DNA from: Chondrilla cf. caribensis
Taxonomy: Eukaryota > Porifera > Demospongiae > Chondrillida > Chondrillidae
Length of the DNA: 64,000 bases
Reading direction: 5' to 3'
Assembly: GCA_964020155.1 (NCBI GenBank)
Contig: OZ026569.1
Span: 1,435,471 to 1,499,470, forward strand
Shown here: positions 62,203-64,000 of the stretch, piece after piece
Position numbering within the stretch: the first letter of the stretch is position 1
Layout of the letters: each line of letters starts with the position of its first letter
Translations under genes and position numbers: made by a program
Notes under the pieces: generated by a model
What the model was told of the DNA's origin: nothing
The model's database searches: none
The model's input: only the letters and a program-made list of their open reading frames with translations

Positions 62203-64000
62203 ATGCACCAAATTTATTCCACAAACTATAATTCTGGCCAATTAGAACTAACCTCAATACGTTCCATACAAACTCAAATGTACCCTTCTACATAGCATGG
62301 CATGCACCACGTACCATACACAATCCCAAGTTCAGACAACAAACACTACAGTGATTAAGGCAGAACCAATAGTATGGACACACAATGCTATATACGTAGG
62401 GTAACAGTCCTGAAAAGCTGGCTCAAAAGTCACTGGATCATACATGCACATGCATAACATTTATGGGCTCCATATTAAACAATATGCCATACAAACTCCA
62501 CTGCCACACTTGACATATATACTGTGGGAATCACACTAAAGTCTGGGTTGCTGCTGCAAGAGAATGCATTGACAAATTACCACTCCAAATCAAATACACT
62601 TAATGTTACTGTAAAAAATGAGGCCGTAGTAAGGATACCTAGGAGTATACACTCACAACACAACAAACTTCTCTGTTGCACTCAATATACCACTTATTGT
62701 GCTGTTGAATTGGCTTAGGGAGAACAAGGTGATAAGCTGTTTGAAGCAAATAAATAATTGAGCAAACACCAGCTTAAGCGCTAAGTGGCATCTATCACTT
62801 GTCACCATTAAATAGTTGCAGAATCAAATAGTATCAAATCAAGCTAAAACACACACACTGCCTTTCTGGTAATGGGAAAACTATATAAAACCTAAAAATA
62901 GTCACTTGATCTGAATCAGCCAATCTGCGTAGTGTCAGATTTTTACAAAGGTGACAATGTAGCACCTGCATGGGAGCTAGGCACATAATTCAGAGTCAGC
63001 AGCATATAAACATAAAATTCAAAGTAGACAGAATGTACGTACCTATGTACAAACATATGTGTACACATAACTTTTATACAATCTGTGTGTGTGTGTGTGT
63101 GTGAGAGAGAGTGTGGGTATGTTTGTGTGTGATGTAAGTAAATGCCCAAGTCAGATATTTAAGAAACAAAAATGCTATACCATGACAATCATTAATGTCA
63201 TAACTTTACAGAAAAGGGTGAAACGTTCCATGTATACTCTGTGTCTACAGTCAGAGATGAGCTAACACACTAGCAGTAGTCCTAACCTCCAACTACAGCC
63301 ATTTCATGTGTATGCACTAGACAAACTTCACATTCACAAGTACAAATTACATTAATAACATAGGCTAAGTTCACATTCAGAAATCAAAGCATTTTACATG
63401 CACACATATAACACTAATCTTAGAGATTCCTGGTAATTAATAAGAGGCAGTCACCTCATAAAGGCTACTACTGCGTACATGTACATACATCATGTTCCTC
63501 AGGTCATTTAACATGCACATGCGTAGTAACCCGGGTAATCACATACATTCATTTGGGTACTTAGCAAAGGTCACCAGCTGTAAGGATAAGCCCCACAAAT
63601 AGGTGTGTCAAAATCCACAGTCCTTTAGAGCAGTACAGATAGGTATATTTGGCAAATGTTGGGCATATACTGTTTGAGAAACACTACATGTGGGTACTGA
63701 GGCATTAAGAGGAAAGAGCACTTATCCAAGCAATGACTTTAGCAATCAGCTGAAAGCCACATACACACTACACAGTATGTACAGATACACTGTAGACAAA
63801 TTGAAGAATTCCCACTCAGCCACACATCAATAGTGACAGTGACAAAACAATGCATGTGAGAACCAAAATGCATCTATCGGGTGGACACCACTCATATGTA
63901 CAGCACACGTAGGTATGTAGGCACATAGGTGAAGTGAAGTTTCTTAATCACACACACTATCCAAGAATGGAATGGCACATCTGCACAACATCTTCAGCAC
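61572..64000. other. Non-coding region upstream of the first RBMS exon found
   Basis: This is presumed RBMS intron. It has a (CA)n tract (62158-62200) and a short GT tract (about 63086-63102). I searched the minus strand for an exon ending in the LYIRGL...LCQ-type segment and did not find one. No other gene is supported. Confidence 0.5.
62158..62200. repeat. (CA)n microsatellite
   Basis: About 40 bp of CA in the presumed first RBMS intron. Confidence 0.9.

Overview
The window looks like nuclear DNA of an invertebrate animal. It has genes with introns bounded by GT/AG, a metazoan RBMS/shep-type RNA-binding gene cut into small exons, proteins pairing ankyrin repeats with death-fold domains, long (CA)n microsatellites and AT-rich intergenic DNA. 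A sponge or another early-branching animal would fit, but nothing here proves it.

From 0.5 to 44 kb lies a cluster of eight paralogous ankyrin-repeat genes, called A, B, D, A', B', C, E and F in map order, plus two decayed fragments. The plan is one long first exon of about 2.7-2.9 kb. It starts MGN(K/S/Q)IHLA and encodes a long ankyrin array and a short coiled coil. A phase-1 intron follows, then an exon of about 310 nt with a CARD-like fold. D and A' add a death-domain exon. This is the layout of an intracellular sensor/adaptor in innate immunity or cell death; that role is inferred. E and F are fully open. C needs one base to stay in frame, B' one base, B 19 bases and D three small corrections. 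A' is a multiply broken pseudogene and A is truncated at its 3' side.

The left 24 kb is an inverted duplication. The B half (about 3.04-9.48 kb) and the B' half (about 17.49-23.98 kb) mirror each other. From about 6.3 to 9.4 kb the paired coordinates always sum to 26,970, so introns and intergenic DNA match with no net length change. The centre holds two more diverged head-to-head paralogs, D and A'. A second, older inverted match links A and its promoter (about 0.5-3.0 kb) with A' and its promoter (about 13.25-15.74 kb).

From 30.4 to 35 kb lies AT-rich DNA with (AAT)n tracts, a duplicated segment carrying retroelement C-terminal tails, and a hammerhead-like core motif. A 370-bp hAT-type MITE with 8-bp target duplications sits at 39.7 kb.

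From 45.2 to 61.6 kb, on the minus strand, is most of an RBMS-family gene. Ten small exons join in phase and encode most of RRM1, RRM2 and a Pro/Gln/Tyr-rich tail; the 5' exons were not found. Its introns hold (CA)n tracts, minisatellites, a Harbinger-like MITE with a Myb/SANT-like start, and a pogo-like MITE. One 5' splice site lies directly on a (GT)n tract.
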